From positions 62,001-126,000 of the forward strand of contig JAPPIB010000049.1 of the NCBI GenBank assembly GCA_028820695.1: 64,000 nt of DNA, written 5' to 3'. The translations under genes and the position numbers were made by a program. The notes beneath the pieces were generated by a model that worked only from the letters and a program-made list of their open reading frames with translations, had not been told where the DNA came from and did not search any database. Numbering within the stretch: position 1 is the stretch's first letter; each line of letters begins with the position of its first letter. This DNA is from Acidiferrobacterales bacterium (GTDB taxonomy: Bacteria > Pseudomonadota > Gammaproteobacteria > Arenicellales > JAJDZL01). This document shows, in pieces, positions 38,550-48,061 of this stretch.

Positions 38550-39284
38550 TCAAGGCGATGCGACGAGTCGTCCGCCGTCGACGGTCACAACCTGGCCAGT
38601 GGTGAATGTTGCCTCAAATACCAGGTAGCTGACCGCATCGGCAATCTCATCAACTGTTCCCAGTCGTCCAAGTGGCGTGTTGTCCAGTATCGACTCTTCC
38701 GGGGCAGCGTTCTTCAGCCAAAGTATCGCACCGGGTGCGATTGCGTTGACGCGGACATCGGGTGCCAGTTCCAGTGCGAAAGACTTGGTCAGGGATTCAA
38801 GTCCCGCCTTCGAGGCACTGTAAAGCGCCATGGAAGTTTTCGGTCGCTGAGCGTAGATGTCAGTAATGTTGACGATGCATCCTGTTGACTCCTTCAACGC
38901 GGGCGCGACAGCCGAAGTCAGGTAATACGGCGCGCCGACGTGGATATCAAGCAGCGCGCGGTACTGATTCGTCGACAATGCGGCATTGGATTCACAGTCA
39001 ATGACTGAGGCATTGTTAACCAGGACATCCAGTCGGCCAAATTGCTGGATAACGCGATTGGCGAAACCCTGAATCGCGCCGAGATCGCTTAAGTCTGCAC
39101 GGAACGTACACGCTGAGTCCGGCCGTTGTCCGTTCAGCTCGTCACACAGCTGATCGGCTTGAGACCCTGACCTGTGATAGTGGATCGCGATGTCCATTCC
39201 CCTGGAGTGCAGACGGCGGACAATTGCGGCACCGATCCTTCGACTGCCTCCGGTAACCAAAGCGACCTTTCTTTCTGACTTCAT
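38550..39284 (-). CDS. SDR family oxidoreductase, pteridine-reductase-like
   Basis: A 244-residue short-chain dehydrogenase. The N-terminal cofactor motif is TGGSRRIGAA, the arginine-containing variant typical of NADPH-using pteridine reductases (FolM/PTR1). NNAS, the catalytic YSASK (Tyr and Lys four apart) and a C-terminal FTTGQVVTVDGG are present. Adjacent folB supports a role in tetrahydrofolate or tetrahydromonapterin formation, but the arrangement is convergent and substrate is inferred. Confidence 0.8.
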   Translation of the reverse strand: MKSERKVALVTGGSRRIGAAIVRRLHSRGMDIAIHYHRSGSQADQLCDELNGQRPDSACTFRADLSDLGAIQGFANRVIQQFGRLDVLVNNASVIDCESNAALSTNQYRALLDIHVGAPYYLTSAVAPALKESTGCIVNITDIYAQRPKTSMALYSASKAGLESLTKSFALELAPDVRVNAIAPGAILWLKNAAPEESILDNTPLGRLGTVDEIADAVSYLVFEATFTTGQVVTVDGGRLVASP

Positions 39285-39316
39285 AAGCTCGGCTCTCAGT
39301 GCAGGTCAATCAGCGG

Positions 39317-40177
39317 TCATCGTAAGTCCGCGCGGAAGTTAAGCGGTGTCAGGTCTACCGCATTTTCGAGGGGCGGCTTCAATTTGAATGCCCGGGGAAC
39401 CGTTGGCAGATCAAATACCCGGAAAATTCTGGAATGTTCCGGATTTTCATCCGAGAACTCCTTTTCGTTCTTACTGAGAAAAAATGGCGCTCGCTCGTTG
39501 CCTGCGGTGGTCTTGACCTCCAGAAATCGTTCGACTCCGGCTGAGGTGAACGACCGAATGTCGTAACCGGCACCGTCGCCATCTTCCTGCGAGACCCAGC
39601 GGACTTTTCTGGCGAGATCATTTCGTCCTTCATTCCGAAGTCTCACCTGTTCGGAATGGAACACGCGTTGCTCCCCGAGAAGACCGATGTTTCTTGCCAG
39701 TTCATTCCCTGTATCCGGGTCGAATTTACGGACCAGCCGGGTAACTTCCTTGTCCATTGGATGCTTGCGCGAAATCGGCTCCGGCTTCCTGATGATCTCG
39801 ATCTCATCTGCGTAGTCGCCCGCCGACGCCCTTTGCAAGCTGTCTAATGGTGAAGTGTCAACCCATGAATGCGCATATTGATCCAGATGTCGCTCGACTC
39901 CCGGAAGCAGGGCCTTTTGGATATTCTTGGCCGGAAGATATCCTTTGATTTGAGGACATCCAATAATCTCGAGGACCGCGCTGACATTTCGATATTTGAA
40001 CTCAACTGACCCCTTGGTTCGACCAGTCAGCGATTGAATCTTTCGATTGTGGTCGACTTTGCGAAATGCAATCCCTTGCAACTCCTTGTTCAGCATGTCG
40101 AAGTAATCCTCGACGATGAGATCTATTTCCCAGCCGCTCCAATCTGTCCCCGATGGGTTTGTAAGTTGTTGGTTCAT
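39317..40177 (-). CDS. DUF3883 domain-containing protein
   Basis: A 286-residue protein. The N-terminal part (SGWEIDLIVEDYFDML, GRTKGSVEFKYRNVSAVLE) matches a stand-alone family I recognise only by its later DUF3883 domain. That C-terminal domain contains GAGYDIRSFTSAG and RFLEVKTTAG, a D...ExK pattern like PD-(D/E)XK nucleases. The same domain is found attached to helicases and restriction-like proteins. No partner gene is next to it: aroB starts the other way in function and the SDR is unrelated. Function unknown. Confidence 0.65.
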   Translation of the reverse strand: MNQQLTNPSGTDWSGWEIDLIVEDYFDMLNKELQGIAFRKVDHNRKIQSLTGRTKGSVEFKYRNVSAVLEIIGCPQIKGYLPAKNIQKALLPGVERHLDQYAHSWVDTSPLDSLQRASAGDYADEIEIIRKPEPISRKHPMDKEVTRLVRKFDPDTGNELARNIGLLGEQRVFHSEQVRLRNEGRNDLARKVRWVSQEDGDGAGYDIRSFTSAGVERFLEVKTTAGNERAPFFLSKNEKEFSDENPEHSRIFRVFDLPTVPRAFKLKPPLENAVDLTPLNFRADLR

Positions 40178-40261
40178 GCCAAGTCGGGTATTGCACCGAA
40201 AATATTATCGCGTTCGGCCACTGCGAACAGCCAATTGACCTGTCCGGGTCACGACGATTGC

Positions 40262-41347
40262 CTAACCGGCAGTTGATTCATCCAGCACTTTCCCCAGGAC
40301 TGCTTGCGGATAATCATCGCAAATCATGGCGTCGCCGATCGTCCTCAGCAGAATCAGTCGAACCTTGCCGTCCCGAACCTTCTTGTCCAGTTTCATCAGT
40401 TCAAGAAAGTCCTCCGTACACATTCCATCAGGTGGCCGGGTGGGAAGGCCGGCATCTGCAATCAACTGCTTGATCCGAGTTGAATCTGATTGGTTCAACC
40501 ATTCAAGTTCAGCGGAAAAATCCGATGCCAGGACCATGCCGGCTGCCACTGCCTCGCCGTGCAACCATGATTCATAACCGAGCCAGGTTTCGATTGCATG
40601 TCCGAAAGTATGTCCGAAGTTCAGTATCGCCCGAATACCGGATTCACGTTCGTCCTCCAACACCACTTCCGACTTGATCTGACACGACCTTTCAATGGCA
40701 TGGGCGAGACTCTCCGGATTGCGATTGAGCAGTGATTCGATCTCGGCTTCCAACCAAGTGAAGAAAGCTGCATCGCGAATTGCCCCGTACTTGAGCACCT
40801 CCGCCAGCCCTGCCTTGAACTCCCGATCAGGCAGTGTTTGCAAGGCATTGGTATCGGCGAGTACACACTGGGGTTGATAGAAGGCACCGATCATGTTCTT
40901 GCCGCGTTCGTGATTGACGCCGGTCTTGCCACCGACCGAAGAGTCAACTTGAGCTAAAAGTGTTGTCGGTATCTGAATGAACGGCACACCGCGCTGATAG
41001 CAGGCGGCCGCAAATCCTGTAATATCTCCGACGACACCTCCACCCAGCGCAATGACGGTGGTGGTTCTGTCACACATGGTTTCGATCATATGATCGAATA
41101 TCCGATTGATGGTATTGAGGTTCTTGTGAATTTCTCCGTCTGGCAGAACAAATGTATCCACCTGACCCAGAGGACGGATTGCGTCAACCACTGTTGGTGC
41201 GTAAAGAGGTTCAATCGTGGAATTTGTTACGACCAGTACTTTGCTGCCATGAATGTGAGGCTCATAGAGCCTAGTGTTTCCAAGAAGTTCAGTGCCGATA
41301 TAGATCGGATACGACCGGTCCGGGAGGTCTACATTGATGATATTCAC
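40262..41347 (-). CDS. aroB: 3-Dehydroquinate synthase AroB
   Basis: 361 residues from the GTG at 41347. This start overlaps the aroK stop as GTGA and aligns with the family N-terminus (VNIINVDLPDRSYPIYIG); the longer in-frame extension to 41653 is aroK read in another frame. Conserved parts are IALGGGVVGDITGFAA, the active-site TTLLAQVDSSVGGKTGVN and NFGHTFGHAIET with zinc-binding histidines. It catalyses the second shikimate pathway step. Translationally coupled to aroK. Confidence 0.95.
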   Translation of the reverse strand: MNIINVDLPDRSYPIYIGTELLGNTRLYEPHIHGSKVLVVTNSTIEPLYAPTVVDAIRPLGQVDTFVLPDGEIHKNLNTINRIFDHMIETMCDRTTTVIALGGGVVGDITGFAAACYQRGVPFIQIPTTLLAQVDSSVGGKTGVNHERGKNMIGAFYQPQCVLADTNALQTLPDREFKAGLAEVLKYGAIRDAAFFTWLEAEIESLLNRNPESLAHAIERSCQIKSEVVLEDERESGIRAILNFGHTFGHAIETWLGYESWLHGEAVAAGMVLASDFSAELEWLNQSDSTRIKQLIADAGLPTRPPDGMCTEDFLELMKLDKKVRDGKVRLILLRTIGDAMICDDYPQAVLGKVLDESTAG

Positions 41348-41886
41348 TGGTGGAGCAACCCGTATTCGATTTCCTTGACAATCACATTGATCGGCCGACC
41401 ATCTGTGCGAACAATAATGTCGGCTTCGGACCTGTAGAGCGGGTCTCGTACCTGCATCAAATCCGCAAGTCCTGCCAGTGGTTGTTTCGAATCGATTTTC
41501 GGCCGTCGATGACTGCGATGCCTGATTCGCTCGTACTGCTGGTTGGGTGTAGCGTGAAGGTAAACGACGAATCCATTGCGCATCATCACCCGGTTTTTCT
41601 CGGAAAGAATTACGCCCCCGCCGGTGGAAATGACCGTGCCATTGGTACAGCAATGCCGATCCAGCATTTCGGTTTCCCGTTGTCGAAATCCTGCCTCCCC
41701 CTCAGTACCGAAAATCTCTGTGATCGTCATTTTGGCGTCCTTTTCGATCTCACTGTCGAGGTCTACAAATCCCAGATTCAAATGGCGCGATAACGCCCTG
41801 CCGACAGTGGTCTTACCGGCACCCATAGGCCCCACCAGCACGATCATCGGGTCTGCAGCCCGATAGCTTGACTTGATCTGAACCAT
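41344..41886 (-). CDS. aroK: Shikimate kinase AroK
   Basis: A 180-residue P-loop kinase. Walker A GPMGAGKTT (19-27), shikimate-binding DLDSEIE and the STGGG motif are present, along with the lid segment containing RHRSHRRP. It phosphorylates shikimate at O-3. Forms an operon with aroB. In many gammaproteobacteria pilMNOPQ precedes aroK; here mrcA is directly divergent and no pil genes intervene. Confidence 0.95.
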   Translation of the reverse strand: MVQIKSSYRAADPMIVLVGPMGAGKTTVGRALSRHLNLGFVDLDSEIEKDAKMTITEIFGTEGEAGFRQRETEMLDRHCCTNGTVISTGGGVILSEKNRVMMRNGFVVYLHATPNQQYERIRHRSHRRPKIDSKQPLAGLADLMQVRDPLYRSEADIIVRTDGRPINVIVKEIEYGLLHQ

Positions 41887-42013
41887 GGATCCAAATTTGC
41901 ATAATTCGAATGAGAAACCGAATACCGGGGTGAATTTAAACTATATCGCATTCGATTTGATCGACCGAAGGAATTCAAGCCGCCAAGCCGCCATTTTGAA
42001 TTCGATATACGCA

Positions 42014-42019
42014 TATAAT
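42014..42019 (+). promoter_or_regulatory. Possible -10 element of mrcA
   Basis: A perfect TATAAT 32 bp before the mrcA start in the 164-bp divergent region. The best -35-like hexamers (near 41992-42001) are badly spaced, so the call is tentative. Confidence 0.3.
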
Positions 42020-42050
42020 TGCGGAAAACAGATATTGCCGGGTAATCCTC

Positions 42051-44471
42051 TTGAAAGCCGCCATTTTCATTCACTTCATTCGGATTTTCTGCACTCTGGC
42101 TGTTGCGGCTTTTGCATCCATCGTTATTGCTGTCGGCTTGCTGATACCGGAACTGCCCGATATCAATACAATCCGGACCCTTGAACTCAAGATTCCGCTT
42201 CGAGTCTATTCGAACGACGGATTGCTCATGAGTGAATACGGTTCTGAACGCCGGGTTCCACAAAAGATCGACGATGCCCCGCCGGAAATGATCGCGGCCA
42301 TATTGGCGGCCGAAGATGACCGTTACTATGAGCACGTGGGGATCGATTACCGGGGCATCGTGCGCGCCGCGTACATGAACATCCAGGCCGATGCAAGAGC
42401 TCAGGGTGCCAGCACCATCACCATGCAAGTTGCCCGGAATTATTTTCTGAGCAGCGAGAGGACTTACATCCGCAAGGCCAAAGAGGCGCTGCTGGCCCTG
42501 AAGATTGAGCAACTGCTGACAAAAGATGAGATTCTTGAGCTTTATCTGAACAAGGTATTTCTAGGACACCGTACCTATGGGTTCGCGGCCGCAGCCATGA
42601 CGTACTATGGAAAGGCTCTTGATGAGTTGGACATAGCCCAATACGCCATGCTGGCTGCCTTGCCGAAAGCGCCCTCAAGAATCAACCCGATCATCAATCC
42701 CGAAGGTGCGCTGACCCGTCGCGACTACGTCCTGCGGCGAATGAATTCACTCGGCTACATCAGCCAATCGGAATTTGACACTGCGGTCGCAAGCCCCGTG
42801 ACGGCGGAATTGCATATCGCTGAGGTCGAACTCAAGGCACCCTATGTCGCGGAGACGATTCGCCAGCAGCTGCTTGATCAATTTGGTGAATCTGTATACG
42901 AAGACGGCTACAGCGTATATTCAACCATCAACTCCCGCGATCAGAATGCTGCAGTCCAGGCTCTGCGCAAAGGTCTGGTCGACTATGACCGTCGACATGG
43001 ATATCGTGGCGCCCTGACCAATCAGGACCTGACGAATCTGGAAACCGACGTACAGAAACTCGCAGTACTTGAACCGATGGAAGCCAGTCAGGACATCGTT
43101 CCGGCGCTGATTACGGGGGTTGCGGACGACCACGTGACCGCGTTTACCAAGTCAGCACAGCAGATTGTCATACCATGGGAGCACTTGAAATGGGCTCGAC
43201 GATACAAGACTTCGCGCTCGATGGGAGCGAAACCGAAGTTGCCCGGTGATGTCGTCCAACCCGGTGATGTCGTTTTCACACGCCAGACAAAAGACGGGGC
43301 GTGGGCACTTTCACAGATTCCAAATGTTGAAGGCGCCCTGATCTCGATGAGCACCCAGGATGGTGCGATCAAGGCGATGGTCGGCGGCTTCGATTACTAT
43401 CTTGGAAAATTCAACCGCGCCACGCAAGCCAAACGTCAGATGGGCTCGAATATCAAGCCGTTTGTCTATTCGGCGGCCCTGGAATACGGCTTTACGCCGG
43501 CAAGTCTCGTAAGCGGCGCACCTGTTGTCATCGAGGACCAATCCACAAAGGTCGTCTGGCGTCCCGAGAACTACAGCGGCAAGTTCTACGGACATGTGCC
43601 GCTTCGCAAAGCGCTTGGCCTGTCACTCAACCTCGTGTCGGTTCGTCTGATCAGGGGAATCGGCCCGGAATTTGCAATCCGCCATATCAGCCGTTTCGGC
43701 TTCGACCGCGAGATCTTGCCCGAGGGGCTTTCGCTTGCCTTGGGTGCGGCTGAAGCCACGCCGATGGAGGTTGCCGCGGGGTACGCAGTATTCGCCAACG
43801 GCGGATTCCAGATTGAACCCTATCTGATCGACACAATCAAGGACCGGGATGGCAACGTTGTGATGCGGGGAAAGATATCCGAGGTCTGTGATACCTGCCT
43901 GTTCGATGATTCCGAATCGAGTGAGCAGGAATATTCTGACATGCCGGGACTGATTCGTCCTGCTCCCAGGGCGATTTCGACTGCCAATGCCTTCGTCATG
44001 CACGATATGCTGCGGGGCGTCGTTCAGACGGGAACAGCGAGAAAAGCCAAATCATTGAATCGTTCCGATCTGGCAGGAAAGACGGGAACAACCAACGACT
44101 TCGAAGACGCATGGTTTTCCGGGTTCAATCCCGAGTTGGTGACCACAGTCTGGGTGGGATTTGATGATCCATCCGATCTCGGCCGACACGAGGCGGGATC
44201 GAAAGCGGCACTGCCGATTTGGATCGACTATATGGCTGAGGCGCTTGTGGATATTCCTGACACGGAGTTGGAAATGCCTGACAATGTCGTCGCTGTGCAA
44301 GTCGATGCCGAAACTGGCAAAGCGGTCACGCCCGAAGAGTCCAATGGGTTCAGAGAGGTGTTCATTGTGGGTTCGGAACCGTCACCACCCGAGGTGGCTG
44401 CCATTTCAGATCTGGAGTTTGCAGGACAGCGGTCCCTGGATAATCAGACTTCGCCTGATGACCTGTTCTGA
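42051..44471 (+). CDS. mrcA: Penicillin-binding protein 1A (bifunctional)
   Basis: An 806-residue class A penicillin-binding protein. An N-terminal membrane anchor (about 8-33) is followed by the GT51 glycosyltransferase with catalytic Glu88 in AAEDDRYYEHVGID. The transpeptidase has SNIK (near 466) as the active-site SxxK, SLN as SxN and AGKTGTT (near 677) as KTG. It polymerises and cross-links peptidoglycan in the periplasm. The start is TTG with no nearby in-frame ATG, which is unusual for this gene. Divergent from aroKB. Confidence 0.94.
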   Translation: MKAAIFIHFIRIFCTLAVAAFASIVIAVGLLIPELPDINTIRTLELKIPLRVYSNDGLLMSEYGSERRVPQKIDDAPPEMIAAILAAEDDRYYEHVGIDYRGIVRAAYMNIQADARAQGASTITMQVARNYFLSSERTYIRKAKEALLALKIEQLLTKDEILELYLNKVFLGHRTYGFAAAAMTYYGKALDELDIAQYAMLAALPKAPSRINPIINPEGALTRRDYVLRRMNSLGYISQSEFDTAVASPVTAELHIAEVELKAPYVAETIRQQLLDQFGESVYEDGYSVYSTINSRDQNAAVQALRKGLVDYDRRHGYRGALTNQDLTNLETDVQKLAVLEPMEASQDIVPALITGVADDHVTAFTKSAQQIVIPWEHLKWARRYKTSRSMGAKPKLPGDVVQPGDVVFTRQTKDGAWALSQIPNVEGALISMSTQDGAIKAMVGGFDYYLGKFNRATQAKRQMGSNIKPFVYSAALEYGFTPASLVSGAPVVIEDQSTKVVWRPENYSGKFYGHVPLRKALGLSLNLVSVRLIRGIGPEFAIRHISRFGFDREILPEGLSLALGAAEATPMEVAAGYAVFANGGFQIEPYLIDTIKDRDGNVVMRGKISEVCDTCLFDDSESSEQEYSDMPGLIRPAPRAISTANAFVMHDMLRGVVQTGTARKAKSLNRSDLAGKTGTTNDFEDAWFSGFNPELVTTVWVGFDDPSDLGRHEAGSKAALPIWIDYMAEALVDIPDTELEMPDNVVAVQVDAETGKAVTPEESNGFREVFIVGSEPSPPEVAAISDLEFAGQRSLDNQTSPDDLF

Positions 44472-44493
44472 AACTCGTCGGTAAGGCTGTTCA

Positions 44494-45087
44494 ATGGGTA
44501 AAACACCCAGCCGGCTTCGGCGTTCGATCCGCTACGAGGCAGCGCGCATCATGGCTGAGGATGGAATTCGCGATTTCCGAAAGGCCAAGCGGAAAGCCTG
44601 CGGACGTCTGGGCGTGGCCACAAACCGTTCAATACCCACCAATCTTGAGATAGAAGACTCGCTGGAAGAGCATCTCGCCATCTTCAATGGCGATGAACTG
44701 CCCGATCGGCAACAGTTATATATTCGTGCCGCCTTCACCGTGATGCAGTGGTTCAGACACTGCTCACCGCGTCTGGTCGGCGCAGCTGTGTCGGGGACGA
44801 TCACTCCTTCCCGTCCGGTTGAGTTGCAATTGTTTCCCGATACATTTGAGGAAATCGGCATCGCGCTGGAAGATCAGGGTATTGGTTTTCGTATATCGGA
44901 GAAGCGATTGCGATTCCAGCGTGAGGGGTTTCGCAATATGTCGGGATTCGAATTCCAGATGGATGGAGTCGACATTGAAGTCATGGTATTCCTGCCCGGT
45001 GACCCCTACCCGCCATTGAGTCGGGTAACCGGTAAGACTATCCAATGGATTTCAATGAAAAAAGTCAGCCGATTGCTGGGCGGGTAG
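44494..45087 (+). CDS. Conserved hypothetical protein (proteobacterial, about 200 residues)
   Basis: A 197-residue soluble protein 22 bp after mrcA. The N-terminus RRSIRYEAARIMAEDGIRDF and RKAKRKACGRLG resembles a proteobacterial family often mislabelled as a ligase or nucleotidyltransferase; I do not know a proven function. The C-terminal half is beta-rich. Convergent with topA (37-bp gap). Confidence 0.6.
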   Translation: MGKTPSRLRRSIRYEAARIMAEDGIRDFRKAKRKACGRLGVATNRSIPTNLEIEDSLEEHLAIFNGDELPDRQQLYIRAAFTVMQWFRHCSPRLVGAAVSGTITPSRPVELQLFPDTFEEIGIALEDQGIGFRISEKRLRFQREGFRNMSGFEFQMDGVDIEVMVFLPGDPYPPLSRVTGKTIQWISMKKVSRLLGG

Positions 45088-45124
45088 GCTGACGGTATCT
45101 TTGGCGATTGCGCAGCCGCCCGAG

Positions 45125-47713
45125 TCAGTTTTCGGCTCGCGGTCGGCGGGTCGGTGATTTTCTCTTTCGCTTGGCAGGCTTCCTTGCGGCTTTTTTGGCA
45201 ATCAGTTCCTGACAGAATTCAAGCCCGAGTTCACTTGGTTCCATGCCTTTGGGGACTGTAGCGTTGACTTTTCCGTCGGTCGCGTAGGGTCCGTAGCGAC
45301 CATCAAGAATCTGAATGGACGAGTTCTCGAATTGTCGGATCACCTTTCGTCGGTTGGAAAATCTATCTTTTGCCCCTTCAATCAGTTGCTGCGAGCGTTC
45401 CAGCGTGATTGACATCGGATCGTCAGTTTTCGGTATGCTGACATTGGATTTTGTCCCATCTTTTGAGACCACGGAAAGATAGGGCCCGAACCGCCCGCTT
45501 CGGGCGACAACCTCGCTGCCTTCCGGTGTGAGTCCGATCGTTCTCGGCAGCCGTGGTTGAGCCAGGAACAAAATCGCTTCCTCCAGGGTGATCGCATATG
45601 GATCGAGACTCTTGTCCAGACTGGTTCTCTCAGTCTGCCCGTCTGCAGTCTTGATCGAGAAATACGGTCCGAACCTGCCAGTGGACACTTCGATTTCGCG
45701 GCCGTCTTCAGCCGTGCCCAAGGTTCTCGGCAACGGCGGTTTTCTCAGCAGCTCGAGTGCTGTGTCCAGCGTCACTGTTCCAGGATCAACACCCGCGGGG
45801 AGCGAGAAAAACCTCGGCTTGCCTTGCTCATCAGACATTCGTCCCAACTGGATGAAGGAACCCCCTTTCTTGATGCGCACCAGCAAGTCACGGTTGCTTT
45901 CAGCATCGGTGCCGAGCAGTATTTCGAAGCGCTGTGCCGATTGGTTTTCCTGGACATGCGCGTGAAACTCCCGCCAGAAACTACCGAGCAGTTGTGTTCG
46001 TTTTGTCTCACCGCGGGCGACTGCGTCCAGACCGTCCTCCAGATTGCTGGTGAATTCGTAGTCTACATACTGATTGAAGTGCTGCATCAGGTAGTCTACC
46101 ACCACGCATCCAAGACTGCTGGCGATGAAACTCTGCTTGGACATCTCGACATAGTTTCTCTCGAGCAACTTGCTGATGATTGTCGGCCAGGTGGATGGAC
46201 GTCCAATGCCGTACTCTTCCAGCTGCCCGATAAGACTTGCGGTGTTGTAACGGGCCGGTGGCTGGGTGAAGTGTTGCTGGGGAACAATATTCTGTACGTG
46301 CACGCGATCGCCCTGCGTCAGCGGCGGCAATCTTTTATCTGTTTCATCGCTTCGCTGAACGTCATCCCTTGAGTAGACTGCAAGCCAACCCGCAACCCGC
46401 AACTTCGAACCCGACGCGCGGAATTTGTTTTGCTCGGTCCCCAAGACGACGTTGACATTGTCGTAGATTGCGTCGTTCATCTGACTGGCAACAGTTCGGT
46501 TCCATATGATCCGGTAGAGTCGAAGCTGATCCGCGTTCAAAGATGATGCGACCTTATCCGGGGTAAGGAAAATGTTCGTAGGACGAATCGCTTCATGCGC
46601 TTCCTGCGCATTTTTGGATTTAGTCTTGTACAGGCGTGGGTTGCCCGGCAATTGGTTGTCTCCGAACCGTTCCTTGACGTAGTTTCGAATCTGATTGGTC
46701 GCCTGACGGGACAGTGTGACTGAATCCGTTCGGGTGTAAGTGATCAGGCCGGTCTGTGTGCCATTGACGGTGAGTCCTTCATACAGCTTCTGTGCGGTTG
46801 ATGCTGTAATCCTCGCACTCATCCCAAGTTTACGCGCCGCTTCCTGCACCAGTGTCGAAGTGGTGAAAGGCGGCGATGGTCTGCTGGCGCGCTTCTTGCT
46901 TTCAACTGAAAGCACAGCCATCTCCTGTTGGCCGCTTGTGCGGGGGAGATCTGAGTTGATGGTTGCGATCGCATCTTTCACAGAGCCTTCATCCGGGATA
47001 TCGAGCTTTCCGAGCTTTTTGCCGTCAAGGTGGGTGAGTCCGGCTTCGAATGTTTCGACATTCGATTCGTTGTCGAGTGCTGGCAGGTGCAAAATCGCCT
47101 TGATCGTCCAGTACTCCTGAGGTTGAAACGCCTGGATTTCTCGTTGTCGTTCGACAATGAGCCTTAGCGCCGGGCTTTGTACGCGACCCGCAGAAAGATG
47201 AGGCGTATTCAGTTTTCGTATCAGCAGTGGTGACAGATTGAACCCAACCAGATAGTCGAGTGCATCACGCGATTTCTGAGCTTGGACGAGTTCGTTCGAC
47301 ACCTTGCCCGGATCGGCAATCGCATTGCGTACCGCGTCTTTGGTCACCTCATGGAAAACCACACGGTAAACCGGTTTGTTTTTAAGTGCGCCGCGTTTTC
47401 TGAGGATGTCCTCGACATGTGCCGCGATTGCCTCACCTTCCCGGTCGGGGTCGGTCGCCAGGTAGAGACTTTGCGCGTTGCGCATCGCTGTTACCATTCC
47501 ATCGACATTTTTTTTCTTTTCCGGAATCAGTTCGTACCGCAGTTCGAAGTCGTTATCCACATCGACATAATCAGATTGGTAGATGTGGCCACCGGTGGCG
47601 AGAATTTGATACTCTTGCGCATCAGGCAATGAGGTTTCCCGCCCTGTTCCTTTCAGAAAGCGCGCAACGGTCTTCGATTTGGCAGGGGATTCAACGACTA
47701 CAAGGTGTTGCAT
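45125..47713 (-). CDS. topA: DNA topoisomerase I TopA (type IA)
   Basis: 862 residues from the ATG at 47713, whose MQHLVVVESPAKSKT matches the family N-terminus; an in-frame TTG at 47734 is an alternative. The Toprim domain (ESPAKSKT, ATDPDREGEAIAAHV) and the active-site tyrosine in LITYTRTDS are present. The C-terminus consists of several TopoI repeats (each around GRFGPY or GRYGPY) and a Lys/Arg-rich tail. The C4 zinc fingers of E. coli TopA are absent. It relaxes negative supercoils. Neither candidate start has a good Shine-Dalgarno, and a small ORF with a strong one ends just upstream. Confidence 0.94.
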   Translation of the reverse strand: MQHLVVVESPAKSKTVARFLKGTGRETSLPDAQEYQILATGGHIYQSDYVDVDNDFELRYELIPEKKKNVDGMVTAMRNAQSLYLATDPDREGEAIAAHVEDILRKRGALKNKPVYRVVFHEVTKDAVRNAIADPGKVSNELVQAQKSRDALDYLVGFNLSPLLIRKLNTPHLSAGRVQSPALRLIVERQREIQAFQPQEYWTIKAILHLPALDNESNVETFEAGLTHLDGKKLGKLDIPDEGSVKDAIATINSDLPRTSGQQEMAVLSVESKKRASRPSPPFTTSTLVQEAARKLGMSARITASTAQKLYEGLTVNGTQTGLITYTRTDSVTLSRQATNQIRNYVKERFGDNQLPGNPRLYKTKSKNAQEAHEAIRPTNIFLTPDKVASSLNADQLRLYRIIWNRTVASQMNDAIYDNVNVVLGTEQNKFRASGSKLRVAGWLAVYSRDDVQRSDETDKRLPPLTQGDRVHVQNIVPQQHFTQPPARYNTASLIGQLEEYGIGRPSTWPTIISKLLERNYVEMSKQSFIASSLGCVVVDYLMQHFNQYVDYEFTSNLEDGLDAVARGETKRTQLLGSFWREFHAHVQENQSAQRFEILLGTDAESNRDLLVRIKKGGSFIQLGRMSDEQGKPRFFSLPAGVDPGTVTLDTALELLRKPPLPRTLGTAEDGREIEVSTGRFGPYFSIKTADGQTERTSLDKSLDPYAITLEEAILFLAQPRLPRTIGLTPEGSEVVARSGRFGPYLSVVSKDGTKSNVSIPKTDDPMSITLERSQQLIEGAKDRFSNRRKVIRQFENSSIQILDGRYGPYATDGKVNATVPKGMEPSELGLEFCQELIAKKAARKPAKRKRKSPTRRPRAEN

Positions 47714-47730
47714 TATCGGGTCAGAAGTGG

Positions 47731-47844
47731 TCAAAGGTTGAACTGTGATGAATCGGTCTGAACAGGAGCGTCTTTTTCCGACAAGTCCCGATTATGTAAA
47801 AAATGGTTGCGTTTGTCAGATAAATGTGCGCGTTCATTGTCCAT
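47731..47844 (-). CDS. 37-codon upstream ORF before topA
   Basis: ATG at 47844 is preceded by AAGGAGGAG with 5 bases between AGGAGG and ATG, the best ribosome-binding site seen around topA. The ORF encodes MDNERAHLSDKRNHFLHNRD and 17 more residues, hydrophilic, with no recognised family. Its TGA overlaps the in-frame TTG (47734) of topA as TTGA and lies 17 bases from the topA ATG. Translational coupling to topA is inferred. It could be the remnant of a longer gene such as the smg-type gene often found before topA, but nothing in it proves this. Confidence 0.5.
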   Translation of the reverse strand: MDNERAHLSDKRNHFLHNRDLSEKDAPVQTDSSQFNL

Positions 47845-48061
47845 GGACTCCTCCTTGAGCCAACTTTGGTCTGATTCGGAAGGACATACCGGGTACGCGC
47901 CTGGGGTAAGTTGTCATCGGTGGGTTTCCCCGCAGGTGTGTGACTCCAATCCTGATCCACTCACTTCATGGCTCCATTGCCGCCGGAATTTGGCATAATG
48001 ACCAATACAGTCCGGTTTTTGCAATGTAATATACCGTTTTCGCTCTACGCTCTCCACTGAT

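Noticed and set aside
40262..41653. 463-residue version of AroB with a long N-terminal extension
   Set aside because: The extra 102 residues are aroK read in another frame; the GTG at 41347 overlaps the aroK stop and matches the family start.
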